Source of the DNA: Bacillota bacterium
GTDB taxonomy: Bacteria; Bacillota; Dethiobacteria; Dethiobacterales; Dethiobacteraceae
Length of the DNA: 24,650 nt
Direction of reading: 5' to 3'
Assembly (NCBI GenBank): GCA_012800215.1
Contig: JAAZJT010000054.1
Span: 1 to 24,650 of the forward strand
In this document: piece by piece, positions 1 to 5,963 of the stretch
Position numbering within the stretch: the stretch's first letter is position 1
How the letters are laid out: each line of letters opens with the position of its first letter
Notes under the pieces: generated by a model
Seen by the model: only the letters and a program-made list of their open reading frames with translations
Told to the model about the DNA's origin: nothing
Databases searched by the model: none
Position numbers and translations under genes: made by a program

Positions 1-83
1 ACTTTCTGTTCAAGCATTTCATCCACCAATTCGTAAACCCTATCTTCATTTAGCTCTTTTAATGCTTCAGATAAATTTGTCAT
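1..83 (-). CDS. Corrinoid (B12-binding) methyltransferase protein, N-terminal start only
   Basis: Only the first 27 residues lie in the window (MTNLSEALKELNEDRVYELV and on); the gene runs off the left edge. The ATG at 83 follows a very strong ribosome binding site (GGAAGGAGGA, 91-100) at 7 bases. The acidic helical start matches the N-terminal cap (B12-binding_2 type) of the small corrinoid proteins that carry the methyl group in MtaC/MttC-like methyltransferase systems. It begins 16 bases after the stop of the UroD-family gene, so the two are almost certainly co-transcribed, and that neighbour supports the call. The cobalamin-binding DxHxxG motif would lie outside the window. The identification therefore rests on a short N-terminus plus context. 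Confidence 0.7.
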   Translation of the reverse strand, partial: MTNLSEALKELNEDRVYELVDEMLEQK

Positions 84-99
84 TATTGTGTCCTCCTTC

Positions 100-1470
100 C
101 TAGCGAGTAGTAATAACCCAGTTATAGGCCATTCTGTCAAGACGATCCCACCATGACTTAATCAGCTCTTCATCACCAGGGATACTCCAACCGTATTCCT
201 CTTTAACAACTTCCCAAGGAGTGACTAGTTGTGGTTCGGGCAAATCTGGTGCAATGAGATTAGGATCGTCTTTGCGTGTTACAGGTTCTGGGGCAGGACC
301 AGTATGGTACCTTCCATATTCATTAACAGCCTCAAGCAAAGCAACAAAGTTTTCTGGCTTAGTATCTGTAGGAATATGACCACCACCGTTAGGCATCCAG
401 CCTCCATCTTTGCCGACAGTTTCACAAAGCAATTTGACCCTGGCTTTAATATCTTCGGGTGTACCGAGAATCAACATATCAGTCGGAATACCACCGGTTA
501 TTGCTTGTGTATGTCCAAAAGCTTTCTTTGCTTCGAAAATGTCTGCCTCATTATCCACATCTGCCAGTATAGTTCCTTTAGGGAATTCATTTAAGTGATG
601 CCAATGGGGAGTCCAGTCACCTTCAAGAAAAATACGGAAAGGCCAGCCTGCATCTATTAACATTTTTACACCCTTATAGAATGTCGGCCAATAAAACTCA
701 TCGAACTGTTTTGGTGACATAAAACAAGGTTTGTGGGTAGCAATAAAGATTGGCAAATGCTTATTTGAATCTGCACTAGCCATAGCACGATGAACAACCT
801 CAGGTAAAACTGCTTCGCAAGCTTCTTTAACCAGGTCTGGCTGACGGAACATATCACGCATAATTCCGTTTAATCCGCGGTAGCTATCAGACAACAGATC
901 AAATGGGGCAGTAAAACTTCCTTGGGAAGGCACAGGCATGCCGCATTCATTTTTTAATCTTTGAACTTTTTCACGGTTCATAGCACTTGTAAAGCCTGCC
1001 ATAAAGCCTGATTTCAGGAACATCATATAACGCCGTACAGAGCCTTTGGTGTACTCACCTAATACTCTGGGATAAAACACATCCAATTTGTAACCGATGG
1101 GATCTTCAATAAATTGGCGATATTCATCTGCTTTCATATACTCGCCTTCAACAAACTGGTTTAAAGAAGTAGGTGGAAGGTCACGACCCGGACTCCTGGA
1201 CATAACAGAAGCTGTTATATCTGCAGGTGGTGCCCAGGAAACGTTGCCCCGTTGGGTATCTTGCTGTGGATATTTCTTCGCAAAATCCACTTCCATCTGT
1301 ACGGAAGCCTTGGGATCATAATTGACCTGCTGATATGTGTATCCCATATGTTTTGTTGCAAAATAAGTTGTACCAAAAGAGATTGGTACCCGGTCTGTTT
1401 CCTGCAAAGCTATACATGCAGTGTAACGGCCTAATCTTTCCCTGTAAAGCTCTTGTAGATCACTACTCAC
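100..1470 (-). CDS. UroD/MtaA-superfamily methyltransferase-like protein
   Basis: A 456-residue protein of the uroporphyrinogen decarboxylase superfamily, which in anaerobes includes methylcobalamin:coenzyme M methyltransferases (MtaA) and many uncharacterised corrinoid-linked methyltransferases. Family-like stretches in the C-terminal half are THKPCFMSPKQFDEFYWPTF, FLEGDWTPHW, ITGGIPTDMLILGTPEDIK and the terminal GGGHIPTDTKPENF segment. At about 456 residues it is longer than true UroD (about 350), and a downstream corrinoid-protein gene starts 16 bases after its stop, so a demethylating methyltransferase unit is more likely than haem synthesis. The start is GTG, with AAGGAGG at 1481-1487. 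The cysteine usually found in the PGCGIPPDT-type terminal motif is replaced (GGGHIPTDT), and no clear HxC...C zinc set is visible, so its methyl acceptor or donor cannot be inferred. The role in the cell (substrate demethylation or methyl transfer to tetrahydrofolate) is inference. Confidence 0.82.
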   Translation of the reverse strand: MSSDLQELYRERLGRYTACIALQETDRVPISFGTTYFATKHMGYTYQQVNYDPKASVQMEVDFAKKYPQQDTQRGNVSWAPPADITASVMSRSPGRDLPPTSLNQFVEGEYMKADEYRQFIEDPIGYKLDVFYPRVLGEYTKGSVRRYMMFLKSGFMAGFTSAMNREKVQRLKNECGMPVPSQGSFTAPFDLLSDSYRGLNGIMRDMFRQPDLVKEACEAVLPEVVHRAMASADSNKHLPIFIATHKPCFMSPKQFDEFYWPTFYKGVKMLIDAGWPFRIFLEGDWTPHWHHLNEFPKGTILADVDNEADIFEAKKAFGHTQAITGGIPTDMLILGTPEDIKARVKLLCETVGKDGGWMPNGGGHIPTDTKPENFVALLEAVNEYGRYHTGPAPEPVTRKDDPNLIAPDLPEPQLVTPWEVVKEEYGWSIPGDEELIKSWWDRLDRMAYNWVITTR

Positions 1471-1502
1471 GGTAACAATTCCTCCTTTTTTGATTTTATT
1501 TA

Positions 1503-1528
1503 ATATAGCTTATAAATATATGCTATAT
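1503..1528. promoter_or_regulatory. Inverted repeat upstream of the UroD-family gene
   Basis: Two 7-base arms (ATATAGC at 1503-1509, GCTATAT at 1522-1528) with a 12-base AT spacer lie 33 bases before the GTG start of the methyltransferase gene, where its promoter should be. This could be an operator, but AT-rich sequence makes chance arms likely. No convincing -35/-10 pair or sigma-54 site was recognised. Confidence 0.3.
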
Positions 1529-1628
1529 AATTTCTTGAACAGCAGTTCCCAATTTCTCTTAGTAAGCATCCGCCACACTAATGGCAAGAATAGCATAACT
1601 TTAGATTATAAAGGAGAAAAAATCATCT

Positions 1629-1707
1629 TTGCCTGAGCAACGGTATATTCGAATATGTTAGTAAGGCAAACAGATAATATATTAATTATTAACAGTTGCC
1701 CAGGCAA
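1629..1707. repeat. Long-spaced inverted repeat pair
   Basis: TTGCCTGAGCAAC (1629-1641) and GTTGCCCAGGCAA (1695-1707) are complementary at 12 of 13 positions and are separated by 53 bases that contain a small palindrome (ATATTCGAATAT). The pair lies between the MFS remnant and the methyltransferase gene. It may be the ends of a small mobile-element remnant or the stem of an RNA structure; the sequence alone does not decide. Confidence 0.4.
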
Positions 1708-1743
1708 GCAGATTCAGATAGTGTAAAGGGCGTTATAATTTAT

Positions 1744-2067
1744 TTATGCCGTCTTGGCTGCTTTACTCTTCATAGTTTCTTTCATCTGCGTAGCTCCGAA
1801 TAGCATTACTAAATATGTACATGCAATAGTAGACATGACAGCAAAGAAACTACCACTTATGTCTAAAACAAGTCCTAGCACAACTGGGAAGATAACGGAA
1901 CCTAACTGGCATATCATGTTATAAATACCCATAACTCTACCGGCGTAGGGTCCTGCAAATGACTCAGCCATTAATGTATTCATGTTACCACCCAAACTAC
2001 CGCAAAGAGTACGTATGACCATTAATGTCCACAAAATGGTCACATTCTTAGTTAGTAATAATCCCAT
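1744..2067 (-). pseudogene. Major facilitator superfamily transporter, C-terminal remnant
   Basis: The 107-residue frame reads as the last three or so membrane segments of an MFS permease: a GGNMNTLMAESFAGPYAGRV loop, then GIYNMICQLGSVIFPVVLGL and a final hydrophobic segment, ending in a lysine-rich tail (KETMKSKAAKTA). Intact MFS proteins have about 400 residues and 12 segments, so roughly three quarters is missing. No Shine-Dalgarno precedes the ATG at 2067, the frame is closed by a TGA at 2086-2088, and none of the sequence further upstream reads as transporter. This is most simply a deletion remnant. The intact permease may once have served the neighbouring methyltransferase unit, as transporters often do in such clusters (inference). 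Confidence 0.72.
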
Positions 2068-2120
2068 AATGCTAGAAGGAAGTATTCAGATTTTTATCTG
2101 CTCACCTATAAAATATTTTT

Positions 2121-2165
2121 AGAACTGTTGCAAAACAAACTTATAGTTTGTAATGCAACAGTTCT
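2121..2165. repeat. 45-base near-perfect palindrome, possible insertion-element end
   Basis: AGAACTGTTGCA (2121-2132) pairs fully with TGCAACAGTTCT (2154-2165). After a 2x2 mismatch (AA/AA) the inner arms ACAAACT and AGTTTGT pair around a TAT loop. No T-run follows on either strand, so it is a poor intrinsic terminator. It starts 33 bases beyond the stop codon that closes the truncated MFS frame. A palindromic GTTGCA...TGCAAC end at a truncation point suggests a transposon-end or MITE-like remnant, but no transposase remains. Confidence 0.5.
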
Positions 2166-2486
2166 CCCAACCTATTAATTGGGAAAGAAAGTCAAAATAG
2201 GTAAGAGCCAATTTAATGTACAAATATTCACAATATTCTGTTAAATAATTTGCGTATCATATTTATTTGATAGTCAATTTGGAATAGTTTGTCTTCGATG
2301 TCGAATACTCTGACTATTTAACCATCTTGAAAATCAAACTAGCTTACTTAGTTTTAGAAGTTATATGTTAGTATCACAAAAGTTCCCTAATATAATTTTT
2401 GCTTATACCATAGGAATTCAAACTTAATAATATCTATATTGTATTAAAGTATAGATTATAACTAAACTTAACTTATTATTATTTAC
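2166..2486. other. Non-coding AT-rich stretch
   Basis: About 320 bases, very AT-rich, with stops in all frames and no Shine-Dalgarno plus start pair that I could support. It holds small hairpins (CCCAA...TTGGG at 2166-2183; ATCTATA...TATAGAT near 2430-2455). It looks like decayed sequence next to the MFS remnant. Confidence 0.5.
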
Positions 2487-2520
2487 AGACCTGGTCAGCA
2501 GGTCTTTGTTACTTTTTTCT
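2487..2520 (+). terminator. Intrinsic terminator-like hairpin with no clear gene
   Basis: AGACCTG (2487-2493) and CAGGTCT (2499-2505) form a 7-bp stem with loop GTCAG, followed by a T-rich run (TTTGTTACTTTTTTCTTTTT). It has the form of a plus-strand terminator, yet no intact plus-strand gene lies upstream in the window, so it may be left from a deleted gene. Confidence 0.5.
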
Positions 2521-2527
2521 TTTTATC

Positions 2528-2571
2528 GAAAAATAAACGACTTTTAAACTATATAGTGTAAAAAGTCGTTT
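2528..2571 (-). terminator. Terminator of the SASP gene
   Basis: AAACGACTTTT (2535-2545) and AAAAGTCGTTT (2561-2571) form an 11-bp stem. Read on the minus strand it lies about 40 bases after the SASP stop and is followed by TTTATTTTTCG. The plus strand also ends in five Ts, so it may work in both directions. Confidence 0.65.
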
Positions 2572-2610
2572 TTCTACATACAACGCCTATAAATAGGTAT
2601 AATTTACTAA

Positions 2611-2802
2611 TTAATCTTTTTTTCGTATGCGCCTCGCCATTATTCCGCCTATTCTTCCTGTTTCTCTCGCTGTTAAGTTCTCCCAGCCTTTTTCTTTAAC
2701 CTTCTCAGCAAGTCCAAGTTCTTCCGCAATTTCCAGCTTCATTCGCTCTAATTCTCGTTCTTGCGGTGTCATCTTCTCCGGCTTTTTTTTATATTTAGCC
2801 AT
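2611..2802 (-). CDS. Alpha/beta-type small acid-soluble spore protein (SASP)
   Basis: A 63-residue protein beginning MAKYKKKPEKM. RMKLEIAEELGLAEKV and GWENLTARETGRIGG match the two conserved blocks of alpha/beta SASPs (KYEIA-E-LG and an R-x-x-G-x-x-GG block), in the clostridial form with WENLTARE. These proteins coat spore DNA and protect it from UV and heat, then feed germination after cleavage by the GPR protease. The ATG at 2802 is preferred to a longer frame (start at 2862) because AGAAGGAGGT precedes it at 5 bases. A sigma-G-like promoter lies upstream (2844-2872) and a terminator downstream. The lysine-rich N-terminus and the RRIRKKD end are more basic than in the Bacillus major SASPs. 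The gene stands alone and marks the organism as a spore former. Confidence 0.86.
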   Translation of the reverse strand: MAKYKKKPEKMTPQERELERMKLEIAEELGLAEKVKEKGWENLTARETGRIGGIMARRIRKKD

Positions 2803-2843
2803 GTCTACCTCCTTCTGGATCGCTGTTGCACCATAATTACCCT

Positions 2844-2872
2844 TAGTTTGTACTTCTTGCAAAAAGATATGC
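2844..2872 (-). promoter_or_regulatory. Sigma-G-like promoter of the SASP gene
   Basis: On the minus strand GCATA (2868-2872) is followed after 17 bases by CAAACTA (2844-2850). The forespore sigma-F/sigma-G consensus is about GHATR - 17 or 18 bases - CATWHTA, so the -35 fits fully and the -10 at 6 of 7. The start of transcription would fall about 35 bases before the ATG. Confidence 0.6.
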
Positions 2873-3001
2873 CCTCTCCCAGATGGGGAAACCTTTACTT
2901 ATATCTATTTTTTATCTAAACTATATTAACACTATATTAATAAAGGGTATCTCTTCTATTACAGAAGGCATATTTAAAGGAAATATAAGAATCTGCACGA
3001 A

Positions 3002-3027
3002 TATAATGCAATGTATGGCTACATTGC
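3002..3027 (+). promoter_or_regulatory. Promoter -10 with overlapping operator-like dyad
   Basis: TATAAT (3002-3007) is followed directly by the perfect dyad GCAATGTA-tggc-TACATTGC (3008-3027), placed where transcription would start and 17 bases before the ABC transporter ATG. No good -35 is visible. A dyad covering the start site is the usual place for a repressor of the TetR, MarR or GntR kind; as RNA it would form an 8-bp hairpin just before the ribosome binding site. Confidence 0.5.
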
Positions 3028-3043
3028 TGCAGAGGAGGAAAAA

Positions 3044-4786
3044 ATGAAAAACGTACTACGTCTACTGAAACATGCAAAACCTTATTGGTGGTTACTTGTT
3101 ATCACAGGCATCAGCCTCTTAATGATTACTGCTCTTAATCTTGCCGCTCCGCTAATTGTTATGAGGCTAACTGATATTCTCACACAGCTGGCTACTAATA
3201 AGCAAGCCTATACTGATATTCGCAAACTTGCACTTATTCTGGTTCTTCTCTATGTCAGCCGTGCCGTCTTTACCTTTTTTTACCGCTACTTAAGCCACGT
3301 CGCGGCATGGAAACTAGTAGCCGATATGCGGATAATCGTATACAACCATTTGCAAAAATTATCTCTTAGCTACTATCACGATAAACAGACTGGTCAGTTA
3401 ATGTCCCGCACTGTTAATGACACAGCTAACTTTGAGCTTTTGATTGCACATGCTGCTCCAGATTTAATCACCAACCTATTAATACTGGCAGGGGTTACCA
3501 TTATATTATTTGTTATTCACCCTATTTTAGCTTTACTTACTTTAATACCGGTACCATTACTTATTTACAGCGGGTTTTTCTTTTCAAAAAAAGTACTGCC
3601 ATTTTTCCGCACCGTACAGAGCGCTTTGGCAGAATTAAATGCCATTCTGCAAGATAACTTTTCCGGTATGCGTGAAATTCAGGTTTTTAATCAACAAAAA
3701 AAAGAAAAAGAACGTGTCGCCAAACATGCTTATCAATATGTTAAAGCCATGTTGCGTGCACTTAAATTAAGTGCACTTTTTCATCCTACCGTGGAAATGG
3801 GTACTTCTTTCGGTACAGTAATCGTTGTTGGGTTTGGCGGTTATCTTGCACTGCAGGGTACATTATCCGTCTCTGATATCATCGGCTTTTTGATGTACCT
3901 CTCCCTCTTTTATCAACCCATTGCTACACTTGCACGAGTTACAGAAGACATGCAAAATGCCATTGCCAGTGCAGAAAGAGTTTTTGCTATAATTGACACA
4001 GAACCGGAAATAAAAGATGCCAAAGATGCTATTGAGCTTAAATCAGCCGTGGGACGTATTACCTTTGAGAATGTTTACTTTCATTATGAGCAGGATTTAC
4101 CTGTACTCAACAACATTAGTTTCTCAGTGCAGCCCGGAGAAATGGTGGCTCTGGTTGGTCCTACGGGTGTAGGAAAAACTACAATTATTAGTCTGCTGGC
4201 ACGTTTTTATGATCCTGTAGCCGGCAATATATATCTTGATGATTATAATCTTAAAGATATTACCTTGGCTTCTTTACGCAATCAGATTAGTATTGTCTTG
4301 CAGGATATCTTTTTATTTAACGGCACCATAGCCGAAAATATTGCCTATGGGACAAAAGGATGTACGCCTGCAGAAATTATTAAAGCAGCTCAAATTGCAA
4401 AGGCTGATGAATTTATTCAGGAACTTCCGGATGGCTATGATACCTATATCGGAGAAAGGGGTATTAAATTATCAGGCGGTCAGAAACAACGTCTTTCTAT
4501 TGCCAGAGCCGTTTTACGCAATACTCCCATTCTTATTTTAGACGAAGCTACCGCTGCCGTGGATGTGGAAACAGAAGCTAAAATTCAACAAGCCATCCAG
4601 GAACTGGCCGGCACACGTACTATAATAGTGATTGCACACCGTTTATCTACAGTTAAAAGGGCAAACCAAATCCTGGTCTTAGAAGAAGGGCAAATTGTGG
4701 AGCGCGGTACCCATGGGGAATTAATCAGGCAAAATGGACTCTATAAAAAATTGTGTGATGTTCAATTTCAAACTTTTGAAGAATAA
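3044..4786 (+). CDS. ABC exporter, fused permease and ATPase (MsbA/MDR type)
   Basis: A 580-residue half-transporter. Residues 1 to about 320 hold six hydrophobic segments of the type-1 exporter fold, with the conserved HDKQTGQLMSRTVND loop. The ATPase follows, with Walker A GPTGVGKTT (about 371-379), signature LSGGQKQR (about 475), Walker B ILILDEAT (about 495) and the H-loop IAHRLST. Such proteins work as homo- or heterodimers in the cytoplasmic membrane and export lipids, drugs or peptides; the substrate cannot be read from the sequence. The ATG at 3044 is chosen over the frame opening at 3011 because GAGGAGG stands just before it, and the longer frame would start inside the operator-like dyad. 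With no partner half-transporter gene adjacent, a homodimer is likely. A terminator follows at once. Confidence 0.93.
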   Translation: MKNVLRLLKHAKPYWWLLVITGISLLMITALNLAAPLIVMRLTDILTQLATNKQAYTDIRKLALILVLLYVSRAVFTFFYRYLSHVAAWKLVADMRIIVYNHLQKLSLSYYHDKQTGQLMSRTVNDTANFELLIAHAAPDLITNLLILAGVTIILFVIHPILALLTLIPVPLLIYSGFFFSKKVLPFFRTVQSALAELNAILQDNFSGMREIQVFNQQKKEKERVAKHAYQYVKAMLRALKLSALFHPTVEMGTSFGTVIVVGFGGYLALQGTLSVSDIIGFLMYLSLFYQPIATLARVTEDMQNAIASAERVFAIIDTEPEIKDAKDAIELKSAVGRITFENVYFHYEQDLPVLNNISFSVQPGEMVALVGPTGVGKTTIISLLARFYDPVAGNIYLDDYNLKDITLASLRNQISIVLQDIFLFNGTIAENIAYGTKGCTPAEIIKAAQIAKADEFIQELPDGYDTYIGERGIKLSGGQKQRLSIARAVLRNTPILILDEATAAVDVETEAKIQQAIQELAGTRTIIVIAHRLSTVKRANQILVLEEGQIVERGTHGELIRQNGLYKKLCDVQFQTFEE

Positions 4787-4808
4787 AAACCTCCTACGGG
4801 AGGTTTTT
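4786..4808 (+). terminator. Terminator of the ABC transporter gene
   Basis: AAAACCTCC and GGAGGTTTT form a 9-bp stem with a TACG loop and a run of Ts, overlapping the stop codon. It separates the exporter from the pfk-thiDN unit. Confidence 0.85.
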
Positions 4809-4817
4809 AGGTAATTA

Positions 4818-4826
4818 TGGTATAAT
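4818..4826 (+). promoter_or_regulatory. Extended -10 promoter for pfk-thiDN
   Basis: TGGTATAAT is a perfect extended -10 (TGnTATAAT), 26 bases before the pfk ATG and just beyond the terminator. No TTGACA-like -35 is visible, which an extended -10 can tolerate. Confidence 0.65.
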
Positions 4827-4852
4827 CAAAAAAACAATGGGAGGGGAAAACA

Positions 4853-5950
4853 ATGAGTACAAAGATAAGACGTATAGGTATTCTCACAGGCGGCGGTGAT
4901 TGTCCCGGATTAAATGCCGTAATACGTGCTGTCGCCAAAACTGCCATACATCACTACGGCTTAGAAGTTGTAGGTATTATGGACGGCTTTGGTGGCATGA
5001 TTAAAAATAAGTCAATGATTTTACAGGATCATCATGTTTCCGGTATTCTGCACAGGGGAGGCACCATTTTAGGCACCACCAATAGGGACAATCCTTTCCG
5101 TTACCCGGTAGGGCAAGAAAACGAAAAGACAATCTGGGGTGATGTTTCCGACCACGCAATCGCAAATCTCGCTAAAATGGGAATTGATGCCTTAGTTGTA
5201 GTTGGCGGGGACGGCAGCCTTAGTATAGCATACGAACTATTTCAAAAAGGTGTACCAGTAGTAGGAATCCCTAAAACCATCGATAATGACTTGTCAGCCA
5301 CTGATTTAACATTTGGTTTTGATACTGCTTTGACTACTGCTACTGAGGCCATTGATAAACTGCACACAACAGCCGAGTCTCATCACCGTGTAATGTTGCT
5401 GGAAGTTATGGGGCGCAATGCAGGCTGGATTGCTTTACATAGCGGCACAGCAGGTGGAGGTGATGTAATTCTCATTCCGGAAATACCATTTACCTATGAA
5501 GCCATCTGCCGAAAAATTGCAGAACGCCGTCAGCGTGGCAAGAAATTCTCCATTGTTGTAGTAGCAGAGGGTGCCAAATTGCCAGATGGTAAGCTTGTTT
5601 ACCAGGAAAAAGTTCCTGACAATCCCCACCACGATAAACTTGGCGGTGTTGCCAATGTTATTGGCAGTACCATACAGCAACAATGTCAGGTGGAAACAAG
5701 AGTTACAATTCTCGGCCATTTACAGCGCGGCGGCACACCGACACCCTTTGATAGAATATTGGGTACCCGCTTCGGCGTTAAAGCAGTTAAATTAATAATG
5801 GAACAGCAGTTTGGCAGTATGGCCTGCCTTTGCCGTAATGAAATACTTTCTGTTCCTCTGAATGAAGCAGTAAAAGAACAGAAACTGGTAAGACCTGACA
5901 GCGAATTGGTCCAGGCAGCCAAAGCTGTGGGCATTTCTTTTGGTGACTAA
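4853..5950 (+). CDS. 6-phosphofructokinase, mixed-substrate (group III) type
   Basis: A 365-residue phosphofructokinase that phosphorylates fructose 6-phosphate in glycolysis. Visible motifs are GILTGGGDCPGLNAVIR (9-25), GGTILGTTNRDNPFR, VVGGDGSLSIA (116-126), PKTIDNDL (140-147), MGRNAGWIALHSG and LGHLQRGG. The phosphoryl-donor residues are mixed: GGDG is the ATP type (PPi enzymes have GGDD), while the lysine in PKTIDND is the PPi type (E. coli PfkA has PGTIDND). That combination and the length place it in the mixed-substrate group III rather than with classical 320-residue PfkA, so the donor is uncertain. The start is well set by GGGAGGGG before the ATG. The ThiD-ThiN gene follows with 13 bases between, so they are co-transcribed. 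No pyruvate kinase gene is adjacent, unlike many Firmicute pfkA loci. Confidence 0.93.
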   Translation: MSTKIRRIGILTGGGDCPGLNAVIRAVAKTAIHHYGLEVVGIMDGFGGMIKNKSMILQDHHVSGILHRGGTILGTTNRDNPFRYPVGQENEKTIWGDVSDHAIANLAKMGIDALVVVGGDGSLSIAYELFQKGVPVVGIPKTIDNDLSATDLTFGFDTALTTATEAIDKLHTTAESHHRVMLLEVMGRNAGWIALHSGTAGGGDVILIPEIPFTYEAICRKIAERRQRGKKFSIVVVAEGAKLPDGKLVYQEKVPDNPHHDKLGGVANVIGSTIQQQCQVETRVTILGHLQRGGTPTPFDRILGTRFGVKAVKLIMEQQFGSMACLCRNEILSVPLNEAVKEQKLVRPDSELVQAAKAVGISFGD

Positions 5951-5963
5951 GGAGGAGATTAAA

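Noticed and set aside
229..594. 121-residue plus-strand frame inside the UroD-family gene
   Set aside because: Antisense shadow; the minus-strand frame has family motifs and a strong ribosome binding site.
1471..1600. Sigma-54 promoter for the methyltransferase unit
   Set aside because: I looked for GG-N10-GC on both strands; the nearest candidates have wrong spacing (for example TGGCAAGAATAGCA has 8).
2611..2862. Longer 83-residue form of the SASP
   Set aside because: The first 20 residues are not SASP-like, and AGAAGGAGGT points to the ATG at 2802.
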